DNA from: Synaphobranchus kaupii
Lineage: Eukaryota; Chordata; Actinopteri; Anguilliformes; Synaphobranchidae
Assembly (NCBI GenBank): GCA_029718625.1
Contig: CM056379.1
Span: forward strand, 64,445,626 to 64,509,625
DNA: 64,000 bases
Direction: 5' to 3'
Part shown: positions 12,209-24,599 of the stretch, piece after piece
Layout of the letters: every line of letters begins with the position of its first letter
How positions within the stretch are numbered: position 1 is the first letter of the stretch
Program-made: the position numbers and the translations under genes
Notes under the pieces: generated by a model
What the model was told of the DNA's origin: nothing
Database searches by the model: none
Seen by the model: only the letters and a program-made list of their open reading frames with translations

Positions 12209-13752
12209 GGATCAATAGTATGATCAATATTATTCGGACTAACCATTAGCCTATGAGTTCCCGGTAATTCCCGACAGGGCTGTTAGTTTAGAAAATATAT
12301 GCGGTTAAATTTTGTTAAAAGGACCTGCAACAGCTGAGAATAAGCTATCAATGGCTTCAGTATCACCTTAGAAAACGCCAAATTAGCCAGCTTGTTCAAC
12401 GAATTTCGTTTGATTATGCAGTGAAAGTGTCAAACATCAATTCCATGAGGCTGTTCTCATGGAGTTCTCGAAGTTCAAGCTTCATCTGAAGTTCATTAGA
12501 CTACCTGCATAGTAATATCGATTAATAACATAAATACTGTTATTTTGCCTTAATGGTGACACTAAATACAATAAAGCTGTCAGGTTGGCAACCCATATGT
12601 TCACGCATATTTCCCCTTGTTTTATAATGTCCTGTTTATGAAAATGTGACCAACCTGTTTTACTCGTAGCATAATGCTTTAAAACAGTCCACTTTCCTAG
12701 GAAGACCGTGATACGTGCGACTTACAGCAGGGGAAACAGAGAACATGCAGCGCACATGCAGAGAATGGCATTAAACATTTTTGTGAATTAATTGTGTAAC
12801 GTGCTGCAAATTTGTTTTCGTTTCTAATTAGACGCTTAGTTCTCTTTAAAATAGTTTTGTTCAGTTATGGAATAACAGGTGAAATCAGCTGTGTTTTAAT
12901 AAACTGAGAGTATGGAAACCTGGTTACTGTAATTTAAAAAATATGAAGGACGAAGAATACTACGGTTCAAATTCAGTTAACATGGTGACATTTATCTCCG
13001 TTGTTTAACCGTAGGCTATGGAAAAAACCTTATGCACAGCGAATCCGCTGTAGCTTAGGCTATTTGAAAACCAATAAATGCAATATTCACTGGACAAGGT
13101 TTTGAACTTTTTTCAGTCAAAACCATTCTATTTACTTACAGGCTGTAGGCCTAGAGAGCTGTATTGTAATGACATCTGAAGTGCATGTTCAGAACTCAAA
13201 TGTCCATCTATTGCAGTGCGTGAGTTTTCCATTGAATGACAATTAGGTCATTAGGTGTAATTGGAGGTGCAAATGACAATTCACGCATTAGGCTTGATAT
13301 AGGTGTTATGAGCAAATGGAAAGCCGTTTTTATGCATTTTTTTAATATAGCCTACACAATAATTATATTTCACAATAATTATAATTATGCGCACTCCTGT
13401 GTGTAACAGACAGGATGGTGTACGCGCGTTGTGCACACGCCTATGTAGACGCACTTATATGCGCCGTTAAAATAACATGTAAACAACTGCGACATGACTT
13501 TAGACCAGGTTTGTGGTGGTTTTAGCGCAAGCGCTTTCTGCTGGCTCAAGATAGCAATACGGCAAAAATAATCCTGGCCACTCCTCATCTTAAGACCAAC
13601 ACGCGCAGTTCACTTGTAATGGGCGCAAGAATACATGGTATTTAAACGACGTGAATGCCAGGCGTTATAATGAACCATGTGCCGGGTGTAAGATAGCAAA
13701 GACACTTGCGTTTGGGTTAGCGCCGCTTAGCGCCGGGTGTAAGATAGGGCCC
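12209..13752. other. Interior and right end of the Harbinger-like element
   Basis: No gene is seen. The last 350 bp carry repeated gcgc and cgcttag words and end in the terminal inverted repeat described for 9529-13752. Short frames on either strand are not supported. Confidence 0.4.
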
Positions 13753-13755
13753 CTG

Positions 13756-15727
13756 AAGTTTTCCAAAATGAGGACTTGGAATGTAAACAGACCTGACCCT
13801 AAACACAGTCTGTTGTCCTTAACTGGGATTTATGAGATTTGAGGCATAATGGTATCAAGGTATAATGATAAACAAATGAATTGAGCATTGTGTGCATATG
13901 GGAACTTTTTAAATTTTTCACAAATAGGATTATATTCATTGCTGTCATTCCTGTTGTTATGATTCATTACTGTACAAAACAATCTGCTTCTAGTCCTAAT
14001 GAAGTGAAATAATAAACAAATATCCCAATATCCTCATATTGTACATGATGTTTCTTGATATAAATGTCTGTTTGTGAATTGTAAAGAAATCTGTAGCAGC
14101 AGTTAACATTTTAAAACTTGTAGACTTGCCAACAAAGTATAACCATATCCTTTCTGGAGTGTAATTATTCATCAACTGTTAAAAACATTAATTGAAATCA
14201 TATGTTGTTCCATGACAGCACAATCTCTTCACATGCTAAGATGAAGAAATACAGGGCCAAGTTGCATTGAATTATTTAGGAAAGTTTGGATAGCATTGCT
14301 TTGGAATAGAGCTAGTTTATTTAGTGTGAGCTACGATAGGCAATATTGTTAGTTGTATCTTGGCCACATTTTGATATCAATACTTTTAAAGGCAGGCCTA
14401 GTTTTTGCAAGTTGGAAATAAGGACTTATAGACGGCGCTTTGTAATCTATGCGTGAGTAACTTGGCTTTTTTTACATCGGAGACGTTTTTTATCAAATAT
14501 CATCTTTACTCCATAAAGAGAGTATTTTCAGTAACCATTTCAAATATGATGCAATCATAAATGCTATGATATAGCATTAATAAACTTCATTGAATTTCTG
14601 GTCCAATATTAATAAATGTATGTAAATGTGGTATTAATAAGATGGCCAGGGTTTCCAGATGCAGAAATTCCACACAGTAATTCAATTTCTATGTAATACA
14701 CATTTCCATTTCAATGGAGTAAATGGGAAGTTTTCTAAATGACATACAAGCCAGTTATTAAAAATGTATAAGGCCTTTTTTAAAGTGAGCCATATTCTAA
14801 AGTGTATCCATGTTTTTGCATCCTCTGGACATTTCTCCAGTCACCCATACAAGGGGTGAAAATATATTCAGGCTAGTTGATCATGCAAAGTGTTTTAAAT
14901 AGAAAACCCCTGAGCATCCCATTAACAGTGGCCTTGAATTGTGCATAAGAATTAGCCCTTTGTGCAAGCGTCATTTCCTTTATAACTCTTCCAATTTGTT
15001 ACCTTTTCACAGGGTACAATTTTATGACCCAGCCAAGGTGATACCAAACACTATTTTTTTGTATTTTCGTTTATACCTGGCCAGCTTGATAGGGCCATAA
15101 TGAACTTGCGCTAAATTCTCCAGATAAATCAAGAGAATGGTATTTAACGGACCTGGCGGCAGTTTATTGGACTCCTCATGCATTAATTCACAAATACAGG
15201 CAAGTGCTGATAAAGTCCACGTTATCTGCAAAAGGGGGTGTAGGGAAAAAGCAGTAAATTAGACCAATCACTTATCTGCTAATTACACTCAATACAAGGG
15301 GAAACCAGATAAGGCTTCTTTGAACGTTCGGCTTCGTGTTTGCCTATTTAGCTGTATGTGTTTTTTCTCTCACTGGCGGTTTGCGAACAAAGCCACGGAC
15401 GACACATGTTGCTGCTTGCCGGCTGCAGTCTCTTTGATATGTATATATTAAATGACAGCCGGGTCTGAGGGAGTCTCTTCTGGCCATTTTAAAATCTTCA
15501 AGGCTGCCCTATTCTCAAGTTTTGTGAATTTAACCTGAGTTGGTTTTTCTCAGATAAGGAACCTTTGATCTCCTCTCTTGGTGATTGAACTGAGCCCTCC
15601 TCCACCTCCGCACACCCCTGTTCTGTCAGACCTTACCTTCATAAAAGTAAATTTTCCTTAGTTGGGATTCGCACAACCCCAGACCTGAGACTGAGAGACA
15701 GAATATGATGGACAGAAATTAACGCTA
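13756..15727. other. Unassigned AT-rich DNA
   Basis: About 2 kb without a supported gene, terminal repeat or tandem array. Short A/T-rich frames only. Confidence 0.3.
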
Positions 15728-16101
15728 GGCCTCGTGGTGGTACAGCGGTAAAAGCGCAGACTTTCAGTCGGTGCAGTTGTACTCCAAGGATCGGGGTTCG
15801 TGCCCCGGTCCTGCCAGATCTGAGCATGGCCGGTGCCCTATGGGAGCGGCAATTGGCAGCTGCTCCTGGGTGGGGGGAGGGGCTCGGAGAGAATCGCTGT
15901 GCATATAGCGGCCCTGGGCGAGATGGAATCACAGTCACGCTTGGAGGAGTCGCGCTCTGAATAAGGACATGGCGACCTCCATCTACTACCGGCTGATGGG
16001 GTTGTGCAGCAGTGATTCTCTAGCGGTTGCTACACAGGGGGAAATTAATTAGAATAGGGGTTCAATTGGCTACCAAATTGGGAGAAAAACGGGAAAAAAA
16101 A
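15728..16101 (+). repeat. tRNA-derived SINE
   Basis: The head begins ggcctcgtggtggtacagc and contains an RNA polymerase III A box (TGGTACAGCGG, 15738-15748) and B box (GGTTCGTGCC, 15795-15804) at tRNA-like spacing. A ~200-bp tRNA-unrelated body follows, then a tail reading caattggctaccaaattggg and a run of A (about 16091-16101). The head is not a functional tRNA gene because the stems do not pair throughout and it continues into the body. This head, body and A-tail architecture is that of fish tRNA-derived SINEs. A target duplication was not resolved. Confidence 0.8.
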
Positions 16102-17600
16102 TCAGAAACTCATTTTAAAGAAAGAAAAAGAAATGAATGCTAATCACTTATCACTTAGCTAATCATATGAACCTTTTCAGTATGCAGGAGGGAAATGATG
16201 AGGGATTTATTTTTTTTCCTTCACTTGGTGATTTCTCTTGGTTGATGCACAGCAGAGCTTATTATATCTGATTTCCTGACAGATATATCCCTACACATGA
16301 ATGTTGAGAAGTCCACTTCTTGTTATTTTGTCCTAAATATAGTGGAGTCAACTGATGCAATCAAAGACTTTGGCTCTGTGCAAATGTGCTCTCAGCCAAC
16401 TTTCTACCTGTAGTGAGAGCAGAGATATAGCCCCAAACTACTGTGCATGTATCAGGTACTTGCCTTAGAATGAAATACAACAGCCACAAAGCTTACAGTT
16501 AAGACAACAGGTTGCCACACCCACTGAATGACGTTACAGAAGCGGAGGCCAAGGGGCTGGGCATTTTACTGCTAGTGTACTGCCTGCCTGTCTGCAGTGT
16601 ATCTAATTTAGAGATTAAAGACGCCACATAACTCGCTGGCAAGTTAGCCACTAATGTAACAGTTATACTGAGAAAATAGCACCATCATTAGCTCAGTCTC
16701 CAGAAAAACGGGGGAAATACGGCCCTTCATTTATCTACGTTTGGTATCGTGAAAACATTAGCCAGAAGTCTGAAACACTTAGCTAGTTGAAAATCAACCC
16801 CTAGCCTACCTCCCGTTTTTCAGTAGTATGAAATGCTTTTGTATCGACCAACATGCCGATACAGAATATTAAACACATACAATTAAAAGTTAAAACGTCA
16901 TTATTGTAGGCTACAACAATGACGTCCATTTTAGCTATGTTTGCAAGCAAAGCTCAAACTTTCCCAGTGCAACTCGAACACACAGATGTCAGTAAAAACA
17001 TGGAAATGATCACCTCAATATCCGACCTCCTTCCATTAACGAATGCAAGGTTAGATATTATAGCCTACTCCATGGCAAACATTTTAAAACCAAATTGTTT
17101 CATGCCAAGAACCCCGTTGCTAACAACAGCCAAAGCACTAGCCCAGAAAAAATACATTTCTTCTGTAATCGAATGCTCAGAGCAAAACCGTTCAATTATG
17201 GTCAGCTAGCTAATGTTAGTCTACTTAATGGTCATGGATCATAATGTAACATTCGTTGACATGGTTCCTTACTGGGTGATTCAATAAGGCAGAGGAAGGC
17301 TACAGGGAATTGGGGAATAGCGGAGGAGCTCCACTCTGTAACCGACAGCACTCGAGTCCTGTTTGGTTTAGTTTGCCAAAACATCTTTAGGAAATAACGT
17401 AGCCTATAATTGTAATTTTCTGAAATTATAATAAAATAGCAATGATAGCTAGCTTGATCTACGATGTGTCCCTAACTCGTTCTGTGGTCCCTATTCAGAA
17501 CAGTGAGATGCAGGCAGCATTTCTTCCCTCGCTGGCTCCGCCTACTTGCTATGTAATTTACACGCCCACTTGAAAACACTGTAGTCGTTCAAAAATTAGG
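16102..17600. other. Unassigned non-coding DNA
   Basis: No supported feature. The 96-codon plus-strand frame at 16919-17209 has no recognisable motif and A/T-driven composition. Confidence 0.3.
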
Positions 17601-17606
17601 AAGTGG

Positions 17607-17639
17607 TAGAGGTATACGCCATTTTGACGTATACCTCTA
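17607..17639. repeat. Perfect 12-bp stem hairpin
   Basis: TAGAGGTATACG (17607-17618) and CGTATACCTCTA (17628-17639) are exact inverse complements around a 9-nt loop. No transposon end or promoter was matched to it. It may be a remnant of a small palindromic element. Confidence 0.6.
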
Positions 17640-18558
17640 ACAAATTTTCAACTTTATATTCAAATAACTCAGTACAGATTTCTTTTTGGCCAGCCACAAA
17701 GAAAGACTTAATTAGTTGCGCCTTGATCTGTTCAATAAGGTTAATGTTGTTTTTGGGTGGAATTCCTTTAACTGCGGAGGCTGCTACCTCTGCAGAGAGT
17801 GCTCCCCCTATTTCCGGTTCCGGAGGCACTGTAATGTATCCTTATTGGACATTTTTTACACATGGTTATGCACTTCTGTCCGTGTAGTTACTGCTACGTT
17901 AGTTAACTTAGTAGCCTGTGTCTAGCGAGCAGTGAATTACACTAGATAGCTAACATTAGCTCGCTAGGTGGATATTAGACTGGGAAATATGTAGTTAGGT
18001 AACTGTTAGGTAGAGCTAACCATGGACCAAGCAGTTGTGATTTAGATAGCTAACGTTAGCTAGCTAACACAGTTACATAGCAAGCTGATGAGATGGTAAA
18101 GACATGTTACACTCTGCCTACTTAGTTTGCAGTGCTATAATAACTTATTAATGGGCAAGAATCTGATACAGGAATAAAGCACAAACGTACGCAAGCATAA
18201 AAGTGCACAATCATGTGATAGCGCTGTATCCAATAAGGCACTGGTTCTCAAGTTCGGTCATTGGCCCCCCCTGTATGCTGGCTTTCGTTGCAACCACAAT
18301 TGCAATCCCAGAATTCAAAGACAATACACATGATACTAAGCCAAACCTGCATTGTGTTAATACGTTTAGGAAAAAAACTATGAAAGAACTGAAATACACG
18401 TGTTCAACAACCTAAATAGGAGCCTATTGCTTCACCTCAGTCTTTAATTTGATCAGTTTAAAAATTTTGTGAACTATTTTTATATAATTGTTTGCAATAT
18501 AGCCCAGTAAGGACAATATTATTCAAAATGGCATGCATAACTATTTCTGACATCACGT

Positions 18559-19258
18559 TGTCATGGGTATTTGCAGCCCCTGCTGTTTCTGCGGTCGTCT
18601 TTCTATTTGGCGTCGTCAGGATGCTCTATTGGATTTTTCCCGCCTCCGTTCCGGTATTCGGATCTTGCCTGACAATTATTCCCGACACCTGTTTTGCATT
18701 TCCTGCCGGCTATAAATACCCCAGGACTTCCGCATTTCGATATTGTCTTTGCTATGTTGACAAAGTCGGTAAAGTATAGGAATTTCGGTCGCTGCATTTC
18801 TGGTTCATACGAATAGGAAACGCAGCAAGTCCGGTTATAAGATTTAGGTTAGATTGGTTTTCTCTTTCCTTTCCAATCTTTCTTTTTCCTTTATTCTTTT
18901 CACCTGTTGCTAGTTGTGTTCAGCTTTTTTGCCACAAGAGCTTTGGCTAACAGGTCTTTTCTATTTTTTTCCTTCACTCGTTTTATCGAGTTTTGTTTTG
19001 TTTCACCACCTCTTGTTACGCCTAATTATTTAGTGTGTTAGGTTCTTTTGTTAGTTATTCTCGCTGTTTATCGAGATCGCCTCAGTTTTTGGAGGTTGCT
19101 TTGTTTTGCCTTGTGCTAGGGAAGTTTTGCTCCCGATCCTGTGTTGTCTCAGTCCTGGCGCGGCTATTTCCGCGTTTTGTGGCGTGTCTCTTTAGATACG
19201 CTTTTAGAAATCCTTATCGGTCGCGTTTGGTTCTCCGAACCTTACACTCCCCCTTACA
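18559..19258 (+). mobile_element. 700-bp solo LTR (Sushi-like Gypsy), TSD cacgt
   Basis: The LTR begins TGTCATGGGTATTTGC and ends CCCCCTTACA, bounded by the perfect 5-bp duplication cacgt (18554-18558, 19259-19263). A TATA box (TATAAATA) is at 18711-18718, followed by the sequence around ttgtctttgctatgttgac. Its 3' 570 bp correspond to the LTR at 35830-36418, which precedes a Gypsy gag, and this identifies the family. Loss of the internal region by LTR-LTR recombination explains the solo state. Confidence 0.9.
18711..18718 (+). promoter_or_regulatory. TATA box of the solo LTR
   Basis: The sequence ggcTATAAATAcc is conserved in the second copy at about 35850-35865. It sits upstream of a region conserved between both LTRs, as expected for the U3/R boundary. 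Confidence 0.55.
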
Positions 19259-19630
19259 CACGTGGCTTAAGAGGGAAAATAATCCATCTAAACATGAAAA
19301 GCACCTAATTAAGAAAAAGTAACAGCCTGTTAAAATTCTGGGATTGCAAGTGTGGTTGGTATGAAAGCCAGCATACACAAGGGGGCCCCAGGACCGAACT
19401 TGAGAACCAGTGCAATAAGGGGTCGTGCATTACAATGCCTCCGGAACCGGAAATGGGGGGGAGCAATCTCCGCAGAGGGAGCAGCTTTTGCAGTCACACC
19501 AGCATGAATGATATGATTCCATACGCTAAGTATGTCTTCTGACTGGTATCTATAATCTAACAAAAAGTGCTTCCTGTGTTTCCATTATTTTAGCATTCAA
19601 TGTCATGCAATGACACCAAAACCACAGTTA

Positions 19631-20256
19631 GGCTGCGATCACACCGGATCCACTTTAACAGCTGGGGCCTCCTTTTTTCAAATTGTTTTCAATGAGTTTG
19701 AAGCGTTTTCCACGCTGCTTATGAGTTTATCCACTCCAGGCGCCTCGCTGTTTTTCGAAAAATGCTCGGTGCGCACAGGGTTGAAATATCTCATCTTGAA
19801 GCGCTCTGAGGAAAAATGCGCACCACGTCACTGTCATTCTTCTCTCCTCTGTCCAATCGCACAAAAGTAGAGGCGGGCCTTGATTCTGCCGGTCGGTTCC
19901 GTGTAAACAAAGACGATTGAAAGAGAAATCGGTAACGTTCGTTGGCGTTTCAGCCCACCCGGAGTTATATGATTTCACTAATAGTGAATACCATGATAAA
20001 AATAAGCGATCCAAGGCACTCCGCTTATACACAACTTTTTAAAGACAAATAACGAAGCAAACTTTTGGGTAAAGTTAGTTTGCTAACACCGTTAAAAACG
20101 TAAGCTAAGTGATTGACAGGAGCGGAGTTCGGTTGCCTAGCAACAACAAAAAAGATGCCTCCAACTGCTTTTTCAGAGTAGGCTTTCGTAAAATCAAGAT
20201 AGGCAGTGATCCTCGCGTTTTGAAGCCTACAAAGCGCGTCCGGTGTGATCGCGGCC
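19631..20256. mobile_element. Harbinger-type MITE, 626 bp, TSD TTA
   Basis: The terminal repeats GGCTGCGATCACACCGG and CCGGTGTGATCGCGGCC are inverse complements apart from one base. They are flanked by the 3-bp duplication tta (19628-19630, 20257-20259), the expected TWA target of PIF/Harbinger elements. The element has no coding capacity, and open frames within it are short. Confidence 0.85.
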
Positions 20257-20259
20257 TTA

Positions 20260-22064
20260 ATCATCTTTCTCCAAGTCTGTTCCTGAAGGGACACGACTGA
20301 GTAACAAAGTGCCAATTCCGATAGCAATTTACATCTAAGACCAAAAAAAGCGTACATATGATGAGGTCCTGCTATTGTTAATTGTAATATCAGATCAGGT
20401 TTATTGCTCAATTCAAATAAAATCCAGTGCAATTGCCAATTACCTTTCAATTGTATAGAAATACTAATGTATTTTCAAAGCCTTCCTCTGCCACAGCCTA
20501 CCACACTCGTCATATATTAGAGCAGAGTAGCTTATTGTGGATGGCTGCTTCAATCAGGGTGATTGGCCATCATTGTTCAGAGGTATTGCGTGTACTATAT
20601 ATGGAATGCAATTTGCAGGACTCCACAGATGGAGCTCGGAAGCATGCAGCCATGAATCTGATCCCTAATAGTTTCACTCAGGGAAATTAAACCTGGAAAA
20701 TAATAATCAGTCTAAAGTAAGAACAGCAAAAATACTATATAATTTAATGTTATAGTATAGGTTTGCAGAATGACACTTCAAATGTTAAGTGTTAAATCAA
20801 CTCTGATAGAATACGTTTCACTGATAGAGTGCATTTATTTTTGGACTCCTAAACTCTGTTAGATAAACAATGGGACATTTACTGTTTATTATCAGTTGTT
20901 GCTCGCTCTATAGTTTCTATTGCTTGAAGACATTTTGTAACTATTGGGACAGTTTTCAAAATTATAAATGCAAAATGAAAACCCCCCAAAATTTCAGATT
21001 CAGTTTTATTGATCCATTTTTCAAACAAACACATTTAATTAATAAATTTAACCATTCAAACAAAATTGTTAAATAATCCAAACCAAATAATTTAACCAAA
21101 CATTAAATCACACTGTCAAAAACATTACCATGTATAAAAACAGATGGTCCATTCCCTTTGCACAGAGGTAGTTAATGAAAACTCAGTTTAACTCTGAATT
21201 ACAAGCATAAATTGTCTTTTATCTACTCTGGTTTCTCATTTCTCATTTATGTCTGCCCACAAGTTTTAATCGACATTGCATCGAATGTCCTCTTGTGCAA
21301 TGCACTGAGGAAAGAATCTCCTAGCATGCCTTGTCTAAGCCTCTGCTGCTCTAGTAATGTCAGTGCATGCCTTGTCCATAGCTTGCATGAGGGTAGCTTA
21401 GTGTCTGACTGTTCAGACAAAATGTTGCAGCTCTTTCAAATGTTGGTTGTTCCTTTCAAAAGGCATCAAGTAGATCTGCTTCAATGTTAGTTGGTGTGTG
21501 ATGAAGTCGAGAGGGCCCTCCTTCATCACTGACTTTCCGTGCTTTATTTTGGCATCTGTGTTTTTTTTTAAAAGAGTAAAGTGTTCGCTTTATGTGTCGA
21601 TGTTCAAATATATATAATGTGGGTAATGTTTCCAGTAATTTATTAATTGCAATAGTCTCGTGCGCATGTTTCCATTCATAGATTTTCTGCAATAATTTTC
21701 CATTTCAGGTTCAGTACAAGTATTAATGGTTACGGCACTGTATACCCCAAAAACATTAAACAAATTGTGTTTTACGGTGTTACAGATGGTGGATGTATTT
21801 TAAATAGTTTCGTTTCACCGTTAAATGTGAGCCGCTATTATTATTATTATAACCCGAATAGTAGGGTTTTATCAGTGGAGGAAAGAATATGTTTTGTAGG
21901 GAAAGTACCTGCTGTTCTTGGGGGTAGGGCATTCTGTGCCCTGGGCAGGGCATCTGGGGCAACAAAAGACTGATGTACATATTACTCTGCGCTTTTACTG
22001 GCCTGGGATGTATCAAGACGTTCTTCAGTTTTGTAAGACCTGTAAAGAATGTCAACCTACTGCA
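20260..22064. other. Unassigned AT-rich DNA
   Basis: No supported gene or repeat end. Frames of 60-97 codons on both strands have no recognisable motifs. Confidence 0.3.
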
Positions 22065-22564
22065 CCAAATCAAATCAAATTTTATTTATAGAGCACATTT
22101 CAGGCAGAAAGCAACTCAGTGTGCTTTACACAAGCAAATTACACAGAAACCATACAACAACAAAAATAAAAGTAACATAAGTACATTAAAATCAAAGTAA
22201 AACCATTAAAAATCTTCTTAATCAAAAGCTGCACTGAAGAGATATGTTTTCAGTTTTTTCTTAAAACTCTGTACTGATTCCGTATTTCTAAGGTCGACTG
22301 GCAGATTATTCCAAAGAAAGGGTGCGTAAAAGCAGCTTGCCCTACAGTTTTGGTTCTGACTTTTGGAATAATTAAAGGACGTGTGCCAGAAGATCTAATA
22401 GGCTCATAATCTAAGAGCATATCACGTATGTACTGTGGTGCTAGGCCATTAAGAGATTTCTAAACCAATAAAATTATTTTAAAATCAATTCTGGACCTAA
22501 CAGGTAGCCAGTGTAGTGACTTTAAGACAGGTTTAATATGTTCATTCTTTTTTGTCTTTGTTAA

Positions 22565-23163
22565 AGGTTGTATCAGCGATTTTGGGTGGAAACATAAATT
22601 ATTATTTTTTTTCCTCACGATCCGCTAGCTGCCCGCCCCATAAGCAGGCCGTCAAAAAACCGCGTCTCTGTAGGCAGCCTATGCTCCGAGATCGTACACA
22701 AAAACAAATGGTACTACCAACCACTCAAAACCAAAATAAACAGTATTCCAACCAATCACAATGATCTGCACAAACGCTAATACTCTTATCTCGCTGAAAT
22801 CTTGACGGATTTACAAACGGTTTGGTTTCTTACAAACGTTATTAACGTGGTTATAATTCTGGATGCTTGAACACTATTTTTTAAAACATAACATAATTAT
22901 TCATAAGTATGTTTGTTTGGGATTTCGCTTCAGAAGTGACGTCACGTTTGTGCAGATCATTGTGATTGGTTGGAATACTGTTTATTTTGGTTTTGAGTAG
23001 TTGGTAGTACCATTGTTTTTGTGTACGATCTCGGAGCATAGGCTGCCTACAGAGACGCGGTTTTTTGACGGCCTGCTTATGGGGCGGGCAGCTAGCGGAT
23101 CGTGAGGAAAAATCAGATGAATGTGATCATTTATGTTTCCACCCAAAATCGCTGATACAACCT
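22565..23163. mobile_element. 599-bp TTAA-target element with ~210-bp inverted repeats
   Basis: The left arm (22565-22776) and right arm (22945-23163) are inverse complements over most of their length, with a divergent A/T-rich patch near 22600-22620. The ends are AGGTTGTATCAGCGATTTTG and its inverse. The flanks are ttaa (22561-22564) and ttaa (23164-23167), the target type of piggyBac and Kolobok elements. It interrupts the minus-strand L2 reverse-transcriptase gene right after the residues NAAARVL. No transposase is present. Confidence 0.82.
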
Positions 23164-23433
23164 TTAAAACTCGTGCTGCTGCATTTAGAATTAGCTGCAG
23201 ACGACCAATCATTTTCTTTGAAAGACCTGAGAAAAGGGCATTACAATAATCTAGTCTGCTTGAAATAAAAGCATGCACAAGTTTCTCTGCATCGGCCTGT
23301 GAAACGAAGCTCCGCTTTAAATGATAGAAGGCTACCTTCATCACATTTCTTATATGAGCCTCAAAGTTAAGGTCAGAGTCTAGGATTACTCCTAAGTTTC
23401 TTACTTGCACCTTGCTATTAAAGGACAAAGAGT

Positions 23434-24403
23434 CTAGAGTTTTACTCTCTGAGCCTTTGCACCAAGGACTAAAATATCAGTTTTATCTCCATTTAGTTTT
23501 AAAAAGCTGTGGGACATCCATAAACTTATATCTTCCAGACAATGGATTAAAGAACTCAGAGGACCGAAGTCATCAGGTGATAAAGAAATATACAGTTGAG
23601 TATCATCAGCGTACTTGTGAAAATTTATGTTATGCTTCTTAATAACATCCCCTAGAGGAAGCATATACAAATTAAACAATAAAGGCCCAAGAATGGACCC
23701 CTGGGGGACCCCACATGATATCTCAAATTGGTTTGACATATTACCCGGGGCAACATAAAAACTTCTCCCAGTCAGATATGACCTAAACCATCACATCACC
23801 AGTTTAGAACCGGGCCTGAGAGGCCAACCCCCATTTCTCAAGTCTGTCAAGAAGAATGTGGAGGTCAACCGTATCAAAAGCGGCACTCAGATCCAACAGC
23901 ACCAAGATAGAAAGCTTGTTTGAGTCTATGTTTATTCTTAAGTCATTGACCACCCTAACCAATGCAGTTTCTGTGCTATAGTGAGCACGAAACCCAGATT
24001 GGAATTTGTCATAAATACAATGCATGTTCAAAAAGTCATTTAATTGCTGGAACACCACTTTTTCAAGTATTTTTCCAAGAAAAGGGAGATTGAAAATGGG
24101 TCTATAATTACCAGTTACTGAAGAATCAAGATTACTTTTCTTTAATAATGGCCTAACAATGGCAGTTTTGAGTGAGCTAGGAAAAGTACCCGTTTGTAAA
24201 GAGCAATTTACTATAGTGAGCACATCCTCAGAGAGACAGTTAAAGACAGTTTTAAAAAAGGTCGTGGGAATAGGATCAAGAGGACAGGTTGAAGACCTCA
24301 AAAGGGATAAAACGTTGCTAATCATTTTTGAGTCAACCATGGCAAAATGTGTCATATGGTTATCAGAAGTACCCCCAACATAATGATGATAGGAACTCAA
24401 CAT
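23434..24403 (-). pseudogene. L2 reverse transcriptase (broken)
   Basis: The minus-strand frame 24403-23804 contains the conserved NYRPI.NLPFLGKILEKVV and FQSGFRAHYSTETAL blocks and the first catalytic motif LLDLSAAFDTVD. After a break near 23740-23804 the next frame has CGVPQGSILGPLLF and the catalytic YADDTQLY. The C-terminal part continues in another frame (23428-22982), with DYCNALFSGL, until the TTAA element interrupts it. This is the fingerprint of L2/CR1-group non-LTR reverse transcriptases, which copy RNA at a nicked target. Breaks between these blocks rule out function. Confidence 0.88.
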
Positions 24404-24599
24404 TTGTTTGTGTTGTTTTAGAGATGTTTACTCTAATGTCTGCAATCTTGTCATTAAAGCATGCCGCAAATTCATTACACTTGGCAGTAGAAAGAAGTTC
24501 ACAAGATGTTATGGACGGAGGATTTATCAGACTATCAATGGTAGAAAAAAGGGTTTTTGAATTATTTTTGTGGTTATTAATAATGTTAGAAATAAATGT

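Larger units (their letters stand above)
9529..13752. mobile_element. PIF/Harbinger-like element, non-autonomous
   Basis: The outer ends are GGGCTCTATCTTGGCGC on the left and the inverse AAGATAGGGCCC on the right, flanked by the 3-bp duplication ctg (9526-9528 and 13753-13755). The subterminal parts contain many GCGC/AAGCGC words typical of this type of fish element. About 1.85 kb remain once the hAT at 9830-12200 and one copy of its duplication are subtracted. No HARBI1-type nuclease or Myb-like frame was found in them, so the element would depend on proteins supplied in trans. A ctg duplication is not the usual TWA of PIF/Harbinger, so the superfamily name is tentative. Confidence 0.55.
18239..19412. 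mobile_element. Non-autonomous hAT-type element, TSD caataagg
   Basis: The ends are CACTGGTTCTCAAGTTCGG on the left and its inverse complement on the right (ending accagtg), flanked by the perfect 8-bp duplication caataagg (18231-18238, 19413-19420). Other family copies are at 60562-62315 and 49612-49802. Compared with the 60.5-kb copy, this one lacks most of its left arm (the deletion joins at gaatt). It was itself hit by the 700-bp LTR at 18559-19258. Confidence 0.88.
17762..19502. mobile_element. Inverted-repeat element, outermost layer of a nest
   Basis: About 17762-17840 (containing tatttccggttccggaggca) returns inverted at 19421-19502 (cctccggaaccggaaatggg). The matching block extends through ctctgc(a/g)gag and a gc-rich ctgc word. 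The two copies are the likely arms of one element. Between them lies the hAT-type element 18239-19412. Exact outer limits and target duplication are not resolved. Confidence 0.5.

Noticed and set aside
15728..15810. Functional tRNA gene
   Set aside because: A and B boxes are present, but the stems do not pair throughout and the sequence continues into a SINE body and A-rich tail.
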